A DNA stretch of 20,839 bases. Origin: Zygnema cylindricum. Taxonomy: Eukaryota > Streptophyta > Zygnematophyceae > Zygnematales > Zygnemataceae. Made by a program: the position numbers and the translations under genes. Location: contig JBBHKE010000478.1 of NCBI GenBank assembly GCA_037447655.1, positions 109,638-130,476 of the forward strand. Reading direction: 5' to 3'. Below the pieces are notes generated by a model that did not search any database, was not told the DNA's origin, and saw nothing but the letters and a program-made list of their open reading frames with translations. How positions within the stretch are numbered: position 1 is the first letter of the stretch; the number at the start of each line of letters is the position of its first letter. This document shows, one piece after another, positions 8,116-16,849 of the stretch.

Positions 8116-9153
8116 GTTGGCACAATTCATTTCTTTTGCCCAAAATCTATTTCCTATTTTCTTGTCGGCCAACATACTGCGTACACTATCTCCTAGTGTT
8201 TGATTCAACCTCTCAGCTACTCCATTTTGTTCCGGGTTATATGGTACAGTTTTTTGGTGCTGTACTCCCTCATCTCTCAGATATTCCTCAAACTGGTTAG
8301 AGGTATATTCCCCCACATTATCACTACTTATCCTCTTAATGGAGGTTTCATGCAACTTCTCACTCCAAGCTTTATATTATTTGAAGTAAATTGATGCTTC
8401 AGACTTTGTTTTCAGAAAGTAGACTCTGTGGTACCTAGACCAGTCATCGGTTATTGTCATCATAAACCTCTTTCCTCCAACCGATGGTACTTTTGCAGGA
8501 CCCCAAATATCTGTGTGGACCAAATCTAACACTTTCTCACCACTATATGTGGCGGCTTTGGGAAAGGGAAGTTTGTGAGCCTTACCTTGAGCACAACCAC
8601 TACTATCATCCATCATTTCATTATCCCCAAATTGAATGTCTTTTACTACCCCAAGCTTTTTCATTTCCCTCAACCTATTTAAATGCACATGCCCCAACTG
8701 CTTATGCCAAATCATCAACTTAGGAACACTAACATAGTAAGCATTCTTCTTTTCATTACTCACGTTAAGCCTTAACATTCCTTGGCTACCCTTATCTGCC
8801 GTGAAGTAAACTTCATCCCCATACTTAGCTGTAAAGACTCCCTTTCGAGTGAAGGTATGAAATTCTTTGTCATCTAACACAGACGTAAAGACAAGATTTT
8901 TACTCAGCTGAGGAATGTAGAGTACATCTGAGAATGTAAGTATAGAAGTCTTACCCTCCACTAAGACTTTCAGATCCATTGATCCCACTAGATCTGTAGT
9001 AACTACTCTCCCATCCCCATACTCTATCTCTACAGTAAAGATTTTCCTTAACTTAGTGAAGAGTTCTTTATTGCGACACATATGCATGGATGCACTTGAG
9101 TCGATAATCCATCCTTCCTGTGGAGCTTCTCGAATTGCTCCAAGGGCACACTT
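8116..9153 (-). pseudogene. Copia-1 protease and integrase core
   Basis: This is one minus-strand frame from the TAG at 9154-9156 to solo LTR A, with one TAA at 8377-8379. It starts with the aspartic protease site WIIDSSASMHMC (DSSAS instead of DSGAS). Next is the zinc-binding region before integrase (WHKQLGHVHLNRL, with only one Cys of the usual CxxC in SSGCAQGK). The integrase core follows: Asp in HTDIWGP, Asp in SSDNVGEY and Glu in QNGVAERLN. The frame continues at 6753 beyond solo LTR A. The protease would cut the polyprotein and the integrase would insert the cDNA. Confidence 0.9.
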
Positions 9154-9156
9154 CTA

Positions 9157-9729
9157 TCTCCGAGGGATCTTCTTCTCCTCCAGACTCTCGTCAAGAAGAA
9201 GCTCCCCATCCTCGTCAGAGAACTCATCCTCGGTTTCTCTTGTCACCTTTGTAACAACAAGTGCCTTTTTTTTCCCTCCGGAAGAACCCCCTCCACGGTT
9301 CTCTTGGAGCCTCAGCTCCGACAGCTTGACACAATCTGCGATGAAGTGTCTCGGCTTTTTGCAAAAATGACAAAGACCCTTTGGGGGCCTCGGTCCTCCA
9401 GGATGATCTCTTTCCCCTTTGTACGGTTTCTTCGGGTCTTTTCTCCATCAGTCCCCTCCTGCTGCTAGAGCTTGAATGCTCTTTCCTCCTCTCCTAATCT
9501 CCATTGTGTTTTGCTGCATAAGTATCATCCTGAGAAGTGTGTTCCATTTCCATGAACTATCAAGCATTTTCTATACTCGATACACTATGTTTTTGAACTC
9601 ATTTGGTAACTTCATGATAAGAGTGTTAACTTTCATTTTCATTGTACTTGTCCATCCGGCACTTTCCATCTCTATATACAAACAAGAAAGATCATTACAG
9701 TAATCTAACATCTTTCCTCGTTTTTAAGT
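9157..9729 (-). pseudogene. Copia-1 gag C-terminal part with zinc knuckle
   Basis: The minus strand encodes a CCHC zinc knuckle, CHFCKKPRHFIADC, at about 9335-9376. It is followed by a Ser/Glu/Asp-rich linker leading in frame to the protease after the TAG at 9154-9156. Upstream the frame has a TGA near 9450 and the stretch 9470-9729 is badly decayed, with several stops. The knuckle normally binds element RNA in the virus-like particle. Confidence 0.75.
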
Positions 9730-10245
9730 TTAACTCACTAGCTTTTGCTCAGCCAAATGGAGCTCCTGAATGGTTCCAGCTCTATAAATCTCCACCAAAC
9801 TCACCCACAACTCCTCGGCCTTGTAAATGTGAAGATGAGGAGTGACCAAAGCCTGAGTGAGGTGCCTGAGAATGAAGTTCTTCGCAGCCATGTTTACATC
9901 CTCCCACATTTGAGTATCGTTCTCTGTGGTATTCATAGTCACCGCTCCCAGTACAATGGCAATAGGAGTGAGGGGTGTCTCCTTCCCTTTCCCTTTTTCG
10001 GACACACTGCTGTCTCCATCATCTGCCTTCTCTGTTGAGGAAGCCGTTGCTACAGGAAACCTTACTCCTTCAAATCCTGGTGGAGTTCCAGAAGGTGGAC
10101 GTTTCACTTGTCCACAGACAATACCCCAGTATCGTTTTTCATACAAAGGGCCCATCATCATGGCTTCCCAATAGATGAACCTTGATCCATTGAAGGTGGG
10201 CACCCTAGAGGGTGGGCCCATAACCTGCAATTCTGTGTCCTCCAT
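9730..10245 (-). pseudogene. Copia-1 gag N-terminal part
   Basis: A 171-codon open frame starts at an ATG inside the 5' LTR (10243-10245), crosses the LTR end and the primer site, and continues with GPPSRVPTFNGSRFIYWEAM, the N-terminal gag motif of Copia elements. A helical gag core follows (AAKNFILRHLTQALV, then AEELWVSLVEIY, LHLAEQKLVS). A stop at 9730 truncates it in mid-domain. A low-complexity Lys/Ser/Glu insertion sits in the middle. Copia-2 gag has the same start arrangement and the same QVMG residues encoded by the primer site. Confidence 0.85.
10211..10225 (-). other. Copia-1 primer-binding site (internal tRNA-iMet)
   Basis: Immediately after the 5' LTR the element strand reads GGTTATGGGCCCACC. 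From memory of the plant initiator tRNA-Met, the plus strand GGTGGGCCCATAACC equals 15 bases of its anticodon arm, including the CAU anticodon. Most plant Copia elements instead pair with the 3' end of this tRNA (TGGTATCAGAGC). An internal site implies a cleaved tRNA primer, as described for Drosophila copia. Confidence 0.8.
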
Positions 10246-11227
10246 TGGACTACAGAATATAGGAAGCCTCTAGGTAATATTTAACTAACTCACTTCAAGC
10301 CAGAACCACTGCTGCCCAAAAACTCACACCGACAATTTGACTGCACCCTTGTGCAGCGTGGACTCCCTTGAGTCCGTAGCAAAAAGAATCACTGAAAACA
10401 GCCAACCAGCCGATAAGTTATGAGTCGGCAAAAATGCCAATTTTATACAAACTCTCAAAGGGAGAGAGGTTCCTATCTTCCAATATTCTCTAAGTCCTAA
10501 ATCCCTCTCACAACCCCTATCTATTGAAGTACGAACCAATCAGATCACTGTAGGGTACAGAAAAGTACTATGGCTGATGTACTTTCTGTACAGCCCATGT
10601 ACGGCAACGCCATTAAGTGGACGCGTGTCCACTTTTCACTTGTCCTTATGTTCGCCAGAATTCTTGCGTCCAAATGTCATCCCTCCGCGTGGCTCCACGT
10701 CACGCCACGTCCGTAAAGGCCAAAAGTGACCATTCCGCGATCGCGGCATTGATGTACGCCGTCGGATCAGATTCAATATTAAATTTCCGCCGTCAAAACA
10801 AATGTCCGATTCATTTGTTTTTGTGCGAGATTATGTTTGTATTATATAATACTTGGTTCCATGTTCGTCCGTTCGTAATTCCGTTAATTCAATTTATACA
10901 CGTAACATTGTATAAATAATAATCAAACCTAATGTATTCAACGGACTCCTACGACAGACTGGTTAGAGCTAACGGTTAAGCCGTGCTCTGCCGGTTAGAG
11001 GTTCGAGTCCTGCCGGACTCAACCTTTTGTTGAGAGTGACATAAGTCACTCTTTAGCCGTGCCTGCTTAAGCTAGGACAACCATGGCTCAGCCACCCTCT
11101 CTATCCCTCAGTTACTACGACAAGTATGGTGTGAAGAGAAAGGAGGCAGAGGCAGGCTGTCCGTCTTTTTCTTATTTGTACTAAATTCAGACCTAGAAAA
11201 TACCAAATAAAACTACTAATTTCAACA
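10226..11227 (-). repeat. Copia-1 5' LTR (1002 bp)
   Basis: Same length and organisation as 3530-4531. It is flanked on the right by the CGCAA duplication (11228-11232) and on the left by the primer site. It contains the gag ATG (10243-10245), GTAC cores at 10529, 10555, 10565, 10579, 10588 and 10599, the palindrome CCGCGATCGCGG at 10735-10746 and antisense A and B boxes at 10960-11010. Confidence 0.95.
10960..11010 (+). promoter_or_regulatory. tRNA-like A and B boxes, second LTR copy
   Basis: A-box-like TGGTTAGAGCT at 10960-10970 and B box GGTTCGAGTCC at 11000-11010, antisense to Copia-1. The block is identical to the copy at 4264-4314. Confidence 0.4.
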
Positions 11228-11232
11228 CGCAA

Positions 11233-12590
11233 TTGTCTCCTGTTCATGGGTGGCCTAGTTAAGCTTTGCTGCCTTTAATTTTCGATTGTCGTAGGCAATG
11301 GGTTATAGGCCTTTTCCTTGATCCTGCATAAGGATCGCTCCAATAGCCGTATCGCTGGTGTCTGTAATTATCGTCTAAGTTAAGTCCAGGTTGGGAACAG
11401 CTAACACAGGGGCGGTAACCAACCGCTCCTTTAGCGTGTAAAAAGTTGCCCCTTGCGCCGATTTCCACTCGTAAGGCACGTCATTTTTGAGTAATTCCGT
11501 GAGTGGTGCAGCGATTTTTGCAAAACCTTTGACAAAACGTCGATAGTAGGAGCATAATCCCAGAAAGCTCCGTAATTCCGTAATATTCGCTGGCTGCGAC
11601 CACTCCTTCACTGCATTCGTTTTGTTCGGATCCACTGCGATTCCGTCCCGGCTCACCAAATGGCCCAAAAAATCAATTTTCTCCTTGAAGAAGTCACATT
11701 TACTCCTCTTTGCATACAACTTATTTTCCCGAAGGACTTGTAAGACCGGCCGTAAGTGCTTCATATGATCCTCCAGCGTTTGGCTATGCACCAAGATGTC
11801 GTCTAGAAAGACGATTACAAACGCATCCAGATATTGCCGAAAAATGGAGTTCATCAGATGCATAAAAGTTGCCGGCATATTGGTCAACCCGAGCGACATT
11901 ACCCGAAAATGGAAATGGCCATTCCAAGTTCTAAACGCCGTCTTTTCCACAACCTCCTCGGCAATTCTAATCTGGTGATGACCGCTCCCCAAATCTATCT
12001 TCGAGAAATATTTAGCACCTCGAAGTCGATCCAACAATTCGTTTATTCTCGGTATAGGGTACGCATTCTTCAGTGTTAACTTGTTTAGCGCTCGGTAGTC
12101 CACACACATACGAAAACCTCCATCTTTTTTATTTACGAAGGGAACAGGGGCTCCATACGATGACTTGCTCAGTTTTATTGCTCCGGCTTCGACCAACTCC
12201 GCGAGTTGCTTTTTGAGTTCGTCCAATTTTGTGTTACTCATCTTGTACATCCGATTAGCCGGGAGTACGGCTCCGGGAATAAGCTCTATCTTGTGGTCTA
12301 CTTTGCGCTTCAGAGTTAAGCCCCCGGGAAGCTTCAGGGGAAAAACATCTACGTACTCTTCGAGAAGTTTTGTCACGACTTCCGGGGCCTCTTCGAAAGT
12401 ATTTCGGATGTCGTCACTTTCTTTTGAGTCGAAGTCGAGGTCCTTCTTCTTCCATTCCTTCGGAATCTCCTCCTTCGCCTCCTCCATGGGCTGGATGACC
12501 GCCATACCAATAGTTTCCCCTTTTTTGAGTGCCCTCTTAAGCTGTAAGGCCGAAAGTAGGCGTCCCTCTTCCGCTCCTTTACCAGCCGCT
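11233..12590 (-). pseudogene. Gypsy reverse transcriptase and start of RNase H
   Basis: A 376-codon open frame (11375-12505) covers nearly the whole Ty3/gypsy RT. Visible blocks are [36 protein letters not shown] (usually DLRSGYHQIR), FGLTN replaced by LGLTN, the catalytic FLDD at 11798-11809, [18 protein letters not shown] and [16 protein letters not shown]. The frame extends upstream to a frameshift near 12570-12590. A TAG at 11375-11377 and two more stops before 11233 interrupt the RNase H start (ITDTSDTAIGAIL). RNase H continues at 3529 beyond Copia-1. This is the best-preserved coding stretch of the gypsy element. Confidence 0.93.
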
Positions 12591-12972
12591 CACGCTTTAT
12601 CTCAAATTCTTCCTCATCTTTCTTCACTCTCATGGCGCCACTTCTCCAATTAATCGTCGGATTCCATTTTTGTAGCCACGGCTTCCCCAAGATTATCTCA
12701 TGGTCCTCAAGAGGTAATACATGAAGAGTGTCGTACCATCAGAATTTCCCGATTCCGACGCGTAACCTCGGAGTACGATGGGTAATGGATAAGGAACTTC
12801 CGTCAGCCAACTGTACCGACTGATGATCCTTAAGCACCACGAGAGGAAGTTTGAACCTTTTCACCGTCGCCTCGTTAACGAAATTTCCCGATGCTCCGGA
12901 GTCCACCATGAAGCTAGTTGGGCTCACTCCAATTTGACCCCGAAATGTCAAAGGGTCTCCTCCTTCACCGGC
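12591..12972 (-). pseudogene. Gypsy aspartic protease
   Basis: In frame with gag, after a TAA at 12973-12975, the minus strand carries the retropepsin site FMVDSGASGNFV, then VQLADGSSLSI and, after a TGA at 12739-12741, HEIILGKPWLQKWNPTINW, the conserved second half of the gypsy protease. A frameshift near 12570-12590 separates it from the RT frame. The protease would release Gag and Pol proteins inside the particle. The catalytic DSGAS is intact, but the domain is split by the TGA. Confidence 0.88.
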
Positions 12973-13417
12973 TTATCTCATGACGTTAAGTTTCCCCTTT
13001 CTAGAACTTTCCCGTTTTGGACATTCTCGGGCCATATGGTCCGGGGAACCGCACTGAGAGCATAAGCCATTTTGCCTCCTCCGTTGGAGCTCCTCCGGGG
13101 ACAAGTTGTTGGCCTTGGTCTTGATAGTTTTCTTCTCTTTCCGCAACACGTTGACCACCTCGTTATCCTCATCAATTGCTTCGAGCTCGATGGGAGTTGG
13201 ACCATCGTCTCGTCAACCTCCTCCACTGCTTGACCCATAATGATACGGTCTACGGCGGGTGAAGTCGACTGAATCGGTCCGCTCAGCAAACTGAATGATT
13301 GCTGAGAGACTACGAGTTGTGCTTTCCCAAGCAAGCCATAGTTCCACATCTCTACGAATGGATGATTTAAGCCCCTTCACATAGCGATCCACAGCTTCAT
13401 CCTCCCTCATCGTAATA
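12973..13417 (-). pseudogene. Gypsy gag C-terminal part with zinc knuckle
   Basis: The minus strand from the Copia-2 junction encodes MREDEAVDRYVKGLKSSIR, the end of the gypsy gag core. After a TGA at 13213-13215 it continues to a CCHC zinc knuckle, CSQCGSPDHMAREC, at about 13020-13065, ending at a TAA at 12973-12975. That TAA could be either a natural gag end or a mutation, since protease follows in the same frame. The N-terminal gag lies beyond Copia-2, at and past the right edge of the window. Confidence 0.88.
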
Positions 13418-13988
13418 TTTGATGTTGAATTTGGAAATCTTTACTCAGTAGATAGAGCTGTGAGGAGGAATTAAGGACTTAGAATATTTTGGGAAATGAA
13501 AACCTGTAATACTTACCTCAAATAGTGTTACAGTAATAAAATATTAAGAGAGTGTACTGTACGGCCAGCTGGACACGCGTCGGCAGGAAAAGGGTGTTGC
13601 AGGTTTTATGGAGTAGCGCCGATGACCAGTTACACGTGTCGGTAGAATAACGAGCGGATTAACGAAATTGGACGAACGGAACACAAACCGCATATCTAGG
13701 AAAGTATGGTACGGTTAGCCAAGAAAGGCCGTTGACTGACATGGAATTAACGGACGCGATTCAGAAGGGACCACAAATGACAAAGCACACTTGGACGGTA
13801 TCAGGTGCTTCGTACTACACGACAACAGTCAACCGGATGCTATGGACCACTGCTGACTAAGCGCCAGGAACATTTAATGTACGGTCTTCTATCTGCAAAT
13901 ATATGGAAACAAGGATTTGTAGTTAAGCTAATTTAAAATAGTGTCGCACTATTCAGATTAAGAGAAATGGCAAAATTAGGTTTTAGAA

Positions 13989-14052
13989 GTACTCTTGGAA
14001 TAGTAAGTACTGTTTTAGTACTTTGTCGTACCATAGGACAGTACTGTAGTAC
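13989..14052. promoter_or_regulatory. Cluster of six GTAC cores in the Copia-2 LTR
   Basis: GTAC at 13989, 14007, 14018, 14028, 14041 and 14049, several as AGTACT or ACAGTACTGT palindromes. The 3' LTR keeps five of the six (20329-20392). The cluster sits just upstream of the TATA-like site. Possible binding site array; unproven. Confidence 0.4.
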
Positions 14053-14092
14053 AGTCACATAAATAAGTGTGACCAGTAGATACTTACTATGA

Positions 14093-14099
14093 GTATATA
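14093..14099 (+). promoter_or_regulatory. Probable Copia-2 LTR TATA box
   Basis: TATATAG following GAG, conserved in the 3' LTR near 20433, while another TATA-like word near 13900 is not conserved. Position about 670 in a 987-base LTR is plausible for the U3/R border. Confidence 0.45.
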
Positions 14100-14347
14100 G
14101 TTTAGGACTTAGACAAATTGTGATCATCCAAGTCTTGGGATATTAATCTACTAAGGCAGTTTGTGTGAACCTGCAGTGTGAATATCTTATGGTTGACTAA
14201 ATCAATTGAGTTGAATCTTTGTAGAGTGATTATAAACTGTGCTTGCTACTGTTATGCAGAATTTAAGTCTGCATAGATCACTAAGTTGCATTCTATCACA
14301 TCTTAAAGTTGGCTGTTGAGTAGGGTGCTTAATAGCTTCTCCTGTAA

Positions 14348-15150
14348 ATGTCTACTTCCACTACTACTGCTTCTAGCTCTCCTCCTGCTACTGTGGTTGT
14401 AGAACAACAGGTTATGGGCCTTTAATCAAGAATTCCCATATTCAATGGCCAAAAGTATGCATACTGGGCGGCAATGGTTGAATCCACTTTTGAAACTGCT
14501 GATCTACTGGGGGTCTTGGATGGTACTTTAGATGAAACAGATGCGAGCTGGGCGAAGAAAAACTCAATGGCGCGAAACAATCTGATTTTGTGCATCTCCG
14601 AGAATTTGGTCATGTCTCGGCTCAAAATGAAGAAGGCAAAAGAAATCTGGGAATCACTAAAAACTGCTTTTGAGAAGTCTAATGTCCAGGAGGATCTTCT
14701 GGTTGCTGAACAAATCGGGGACTATAAATACTCCGGGGGGAGTATGGTGGAAAATTGTGATAACTTTCGTGCTCTGATTGATGCACATTCATCTACTGGT
14801 GGCTCATTTCCTGAGTTCCAGCAGGCAGCTTTACTTGTTAGAAGACTCCCTAGTAACATGAAAAGAGTGTCTGTCCAGCTGAAAACTCATGATAAGTCTA
14901 GTTGGACATTTCAACTAGTATACAATCTGATCTTAGAAGAGGAAGCAACTACTAAAATACTTCAGGGAGAGAGAAAGGTAGAAGCTTTGAACACAGATTT
15001 TGACAGAAAAAAAATTTACTTAATCAGAACAAAATTCAGGATAGAAATCAGAATCTGAATCAATATAACAATAGGCCAAATAGACAATCTACTACTTGCT
15101 TTTTCTATCCTGAAAAGGGACATGGATACAGGTACTGTTTGAAGCTGAAA
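14348..15150 (+). pseudogene. Copia-2 gag
   Basis: The frame begins with an ATG inside the 5' LTR (14348-14350), encodes a Ser/Thr-rich leader, crosses the primer site as QVMG, hits a TAA at 14423-14425 and continues with SRIPIFNGQKYAYWAAM. The main open part is 14474-15058: a gag core with NNLILCISENLVMSRL, KEIWESLKTAFEKSN and LVRRLPSNMKRV. A frameshift in the A-run near 15005 ends it. In the alternative frame a damaged zinc knuckle follows (CFFYPEKGHGYRYC, the second Cys replaced by Tyr). Gag forms the particle and packages RNA; this copy could not. Confidence 0.87.
14410..14420 (+). other. Copia-2 primer-binding site (internal tRNA-iMet)
   Basis: GGTTATGGGCC directly after the 5' LTR, eleven bases complementary to the anticodon loop and stem of initiator tRNA-Met, as in Copia-1. 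The ATG at 14414-14416 lies in the gag frame. Confidence 0.75.
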
Positions 15151-15678
15151 ATGGCAAATGAAACAAGACTATATCGTCTAGGTTGGCAGCAAAGCACATA
15201 TTATTAGGGCTTTTCTGGGAACTCTTCTCGGGGTACTGCTCTCTTTTCAAGTTCGGCAACTAAAGAGGATGATCCATTGTCTTATACTGAAGGTGAAGAA
15301 GCAGAATAATTCGCAATGGCAGCAGCTATGGAGGGTCAAAAAGATACAGGATGGATCATGGATACCAGAGCCTCGGCACACATGTGTTGGAACAAATCCA
15401 GTATTTCCAACATCAAGGCAACAACTCTCAAGAACATCTACTATGCCTGCGGCATGAGTGTGCAAACTTCAGCACAGGGTGATGTATCTTTAATAGTAGA
15501 TGTGGGGGGAAAATCGGTAGAAAGAACTCTCCACAATGTATTATATGTACCTGAGTTCAAAAAGAATCTATTTTCTACTTCTTAAGTAGAGAGCAAAGGC
15601 TTTGATGTAGTCCTCAAAGGAGGCAGACAGGTTGTTAGCAAGCTTGGTAAAGTTGCAGAGACAGGAACTATGAAACTC
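15151..15678 (+). pseudogene. Copia-2 protease region
   Basis: After the decayed gag end, the frame carries the protease site GWIMDTRASAHMC at about 15346-15384, with Arg in place of the Gly of the usual DSGAS. LHNVLYVPEFKKNLFSTS follows, conserved in Copia elements. A TAA at 15583-15585 and another stop near 15679 precede the solo LTR B insertion. The altered catalytic triplet suggests an inactive enzyme even apart from the stops. The pre-integrase region resumes at 16864. Confidence 0.8.
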
Positions 15679-16127
15679 TGAGACCTCCAATGGCCCTCAG
15701 AGTATGCAGATCCAAAAGAAGCAAATCTAGATAGTGCCGACTCTAAGTTAATATAAACCCAAGTGACTGACCCCTTGACAGTCAAAACCCCAATATAGAT
15801 TCACCCCTGTGAAATAACACTTTCTGTGTGCTCAGTTCCACCACAAAATGCAAAGTTAGAATATGAGATTTGGACACATTCACCCACTTTTACTTTCCCT
15901 TAGAAATGCAGCAACCCTGGCAGACAAAAAACTTTGACCGACTACACCACTGTGTAGCGTGGACTCCCCTGAGTCCGCAGCAAAAAGAATCACTGAAAAT
16001 GGTCAAGTAAATTGATAGTTATGGCTGGCCAAAGTTTGCCATTTATACAAGGTGCTCTGTGGCAGAGGCAGCTACTTACCCAAAATTTTCTAAGTCCTAT
16101 TCCCTCTCTAAAACTCTATCTACTGAA

Positions 16128-16202
16128 GTACGACACCAATCAAATTACTGTGTCATACAGAAAAGTACAGGTGCCGGTGTACTTTTTGTACGGCCATTGT
16201 AC
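16128..16202. promoter_or_regulatory. Cluster of five GTAC cores in solo LTR B
   Basis: GTAC at 16128, 16165, 16179, 16188 and 16199, matching the Copia-1 LTR cluster in order and nearly in spacing, although surrounding bases differ. Three more GTACs fall at 16458-16473. Confidence 0.4.
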
Positions 16203-16590
16203 GACATGGCCAAAATGTCGACACGTGTAAAATCAGGATTAGTTCCTGTAATCTCCGAAATTCCCGTAATCCAATGTTATCACGCCACGTGTCATCTGAC
16301 GTGGTAAATACCGTAAAACGCCAAAAGTACCTTTTCCGTGATCGGGGCGCCTATCGCGGCCGTCGAATAAAAACTAGCTATAATCCTAGCCGCTGAATTT
16401 CGACGCGCATTATTTGTTTCGCTATCGAAACAAATGCGCGGTATCCGTTCTGTCCGCGTACCGTACTGCGTACTAAATCAAACTGTATCTATGCACTAAG
16501 TATCTATTCGCCGTTAAACGAATTAATCTACATGTGACAATTTATATATTTATCAAATCTAATACATGTTAATATGTATCCTAGGCCTAA

Positions 16591-16661
16591 CGGTTAGAGC
16601 TAACGTCTAAATGAAATTGACGGACGGCAGGTACCAGGATCAATTCCTCGGTCCGTCAATT
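16591..16661 (+). promoter_or_regulatory. tRNA-like A/B boxes and hairpin in solo LTR B
   Basis: CGGTTAGAGCT at 16591-16601 aligns with the A box of the Copia-1 LTR. GGATCAATTCC at 16637-16647 is a weakened B box. A perfect 11-bp inverted repeat AATTGACGGAC/GTCCGTCAATT (16615-16625, 16651-16661) encloses the B box in its 25-base loop. Confidence 0.35.
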
Positions 16662-16849
16662 AACTTTTAGTATATATCTAATCCACCCCTTTTATCCTCT
16701 AGTGAGCATTAGGCAGCCATGGCTCTAGCTCCCTATCAAGCCTTCAATGACTACAACAAGTGTGGGGGCTTGGAGAAGGGAATCAGGGACAGACTGCCTT
16801 TGCTCTTTTTCTATAAAGACCTAGAAAATACTCAAATATCAACAAACTA

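Larger units (their letters stand above)
3530..11227 (-). mobile_element. Copia-1: LTR retrotransposon inserted in gypsy RNase H
   Basis: Complete Ty1/copia structure on the minus strand: 5' LTR 10226-11227, primer site, gag, protease, integrase, reverse transcriptase, RNase H, polypurine tract, 3' LTR 3530-4531. Integrase before RT is the Copia order. Both LTRs are 1002 bp, begin TGTTG and end with CA in element orientation. A 5-bp target duplication CGCAA lies at 3525-3529 and 11228-11232. Solo LTR A interrupts the integrase. Without that insert and its duplication the element is about 6.3 kb. Multiple stops and frameshifts make it non-autonomous. Confidence 0.95.
11228..13422 (-). mobile_element. 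Ty3/gypsy chromovirus, middle part
   Basis: This is the central part of the old minus-strand element: gag C-terminus, protease, reverse transcriptase and start of RNase H, in Ty3/gypsy order (RT before integrase). It lies between Copia-2 (ending at the TTTGA duplication, 13418-13422) and Copia-1 (CGCAA at 11228-11232). On both sides the protein frame resumes beyond the inserted element. Confidence 0.95.
13423..14409 (+). repeat. Copia-2 5' LTR (987 bp)
   Basis: Begins TGTTGAATTT and ends AGAACAACA against the primer site. It differs from the 3' LTR at about 57 positions by hand count, with equal length. It carries CACGTGTCGG-like boxes near 13571 and 13633, six GTAC cores in 13989-14052, a TATATA at 14093-14099 and, in its last 62 bases, an ATG-initiated frame that becomes gag. 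Confidence 0.95.
15679..16844 (-). repeat. Solo LTR B (1166 bp), Copia-1-like, inside Copia-2
   Basis: Starts TGAGACCTCC and ends ATATCAACA on the plus strand, i.e. TGTTG...CA on the minus strand, with flanks AACTC (15674-15678) and AACTA (16845-16849), an aged 5-bp duplication. Long stretches match the Copia-1 LTR, for example the segment with GTGGACTCCCCTGAGTCCG and AAAAAGAATCACTGAAAA near 15958-16000, and the TATA and GTAC regions, but it is longer and clearly diverged. No internal region remains. It lies antisense to Copia-2 and separates protease from integrase. Confidence 0.88.

Noticed and set aside
9224-9448. A 74-codon minus-strand frame rich in Lys, Arg and Glu.
   Set aside because: It is an out-of-frame shadow of the Copia-1 gag zinc knuckle, which is read in another frame of the same strand.
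12373-12690. Arg-rich tail at the end of the protease frame.
   Set aside because: The Arg-rich stretch appears only after the frameshift near 12570-12590 and is a misread of the RT frame, not a real basic domain.
13933-14127. 64-codon minus-strand frame, repeated at 20273-20467.
   Set aside because: Copy of the same LTR segment in both Copia-2 LTRs; antisense and without any domain.
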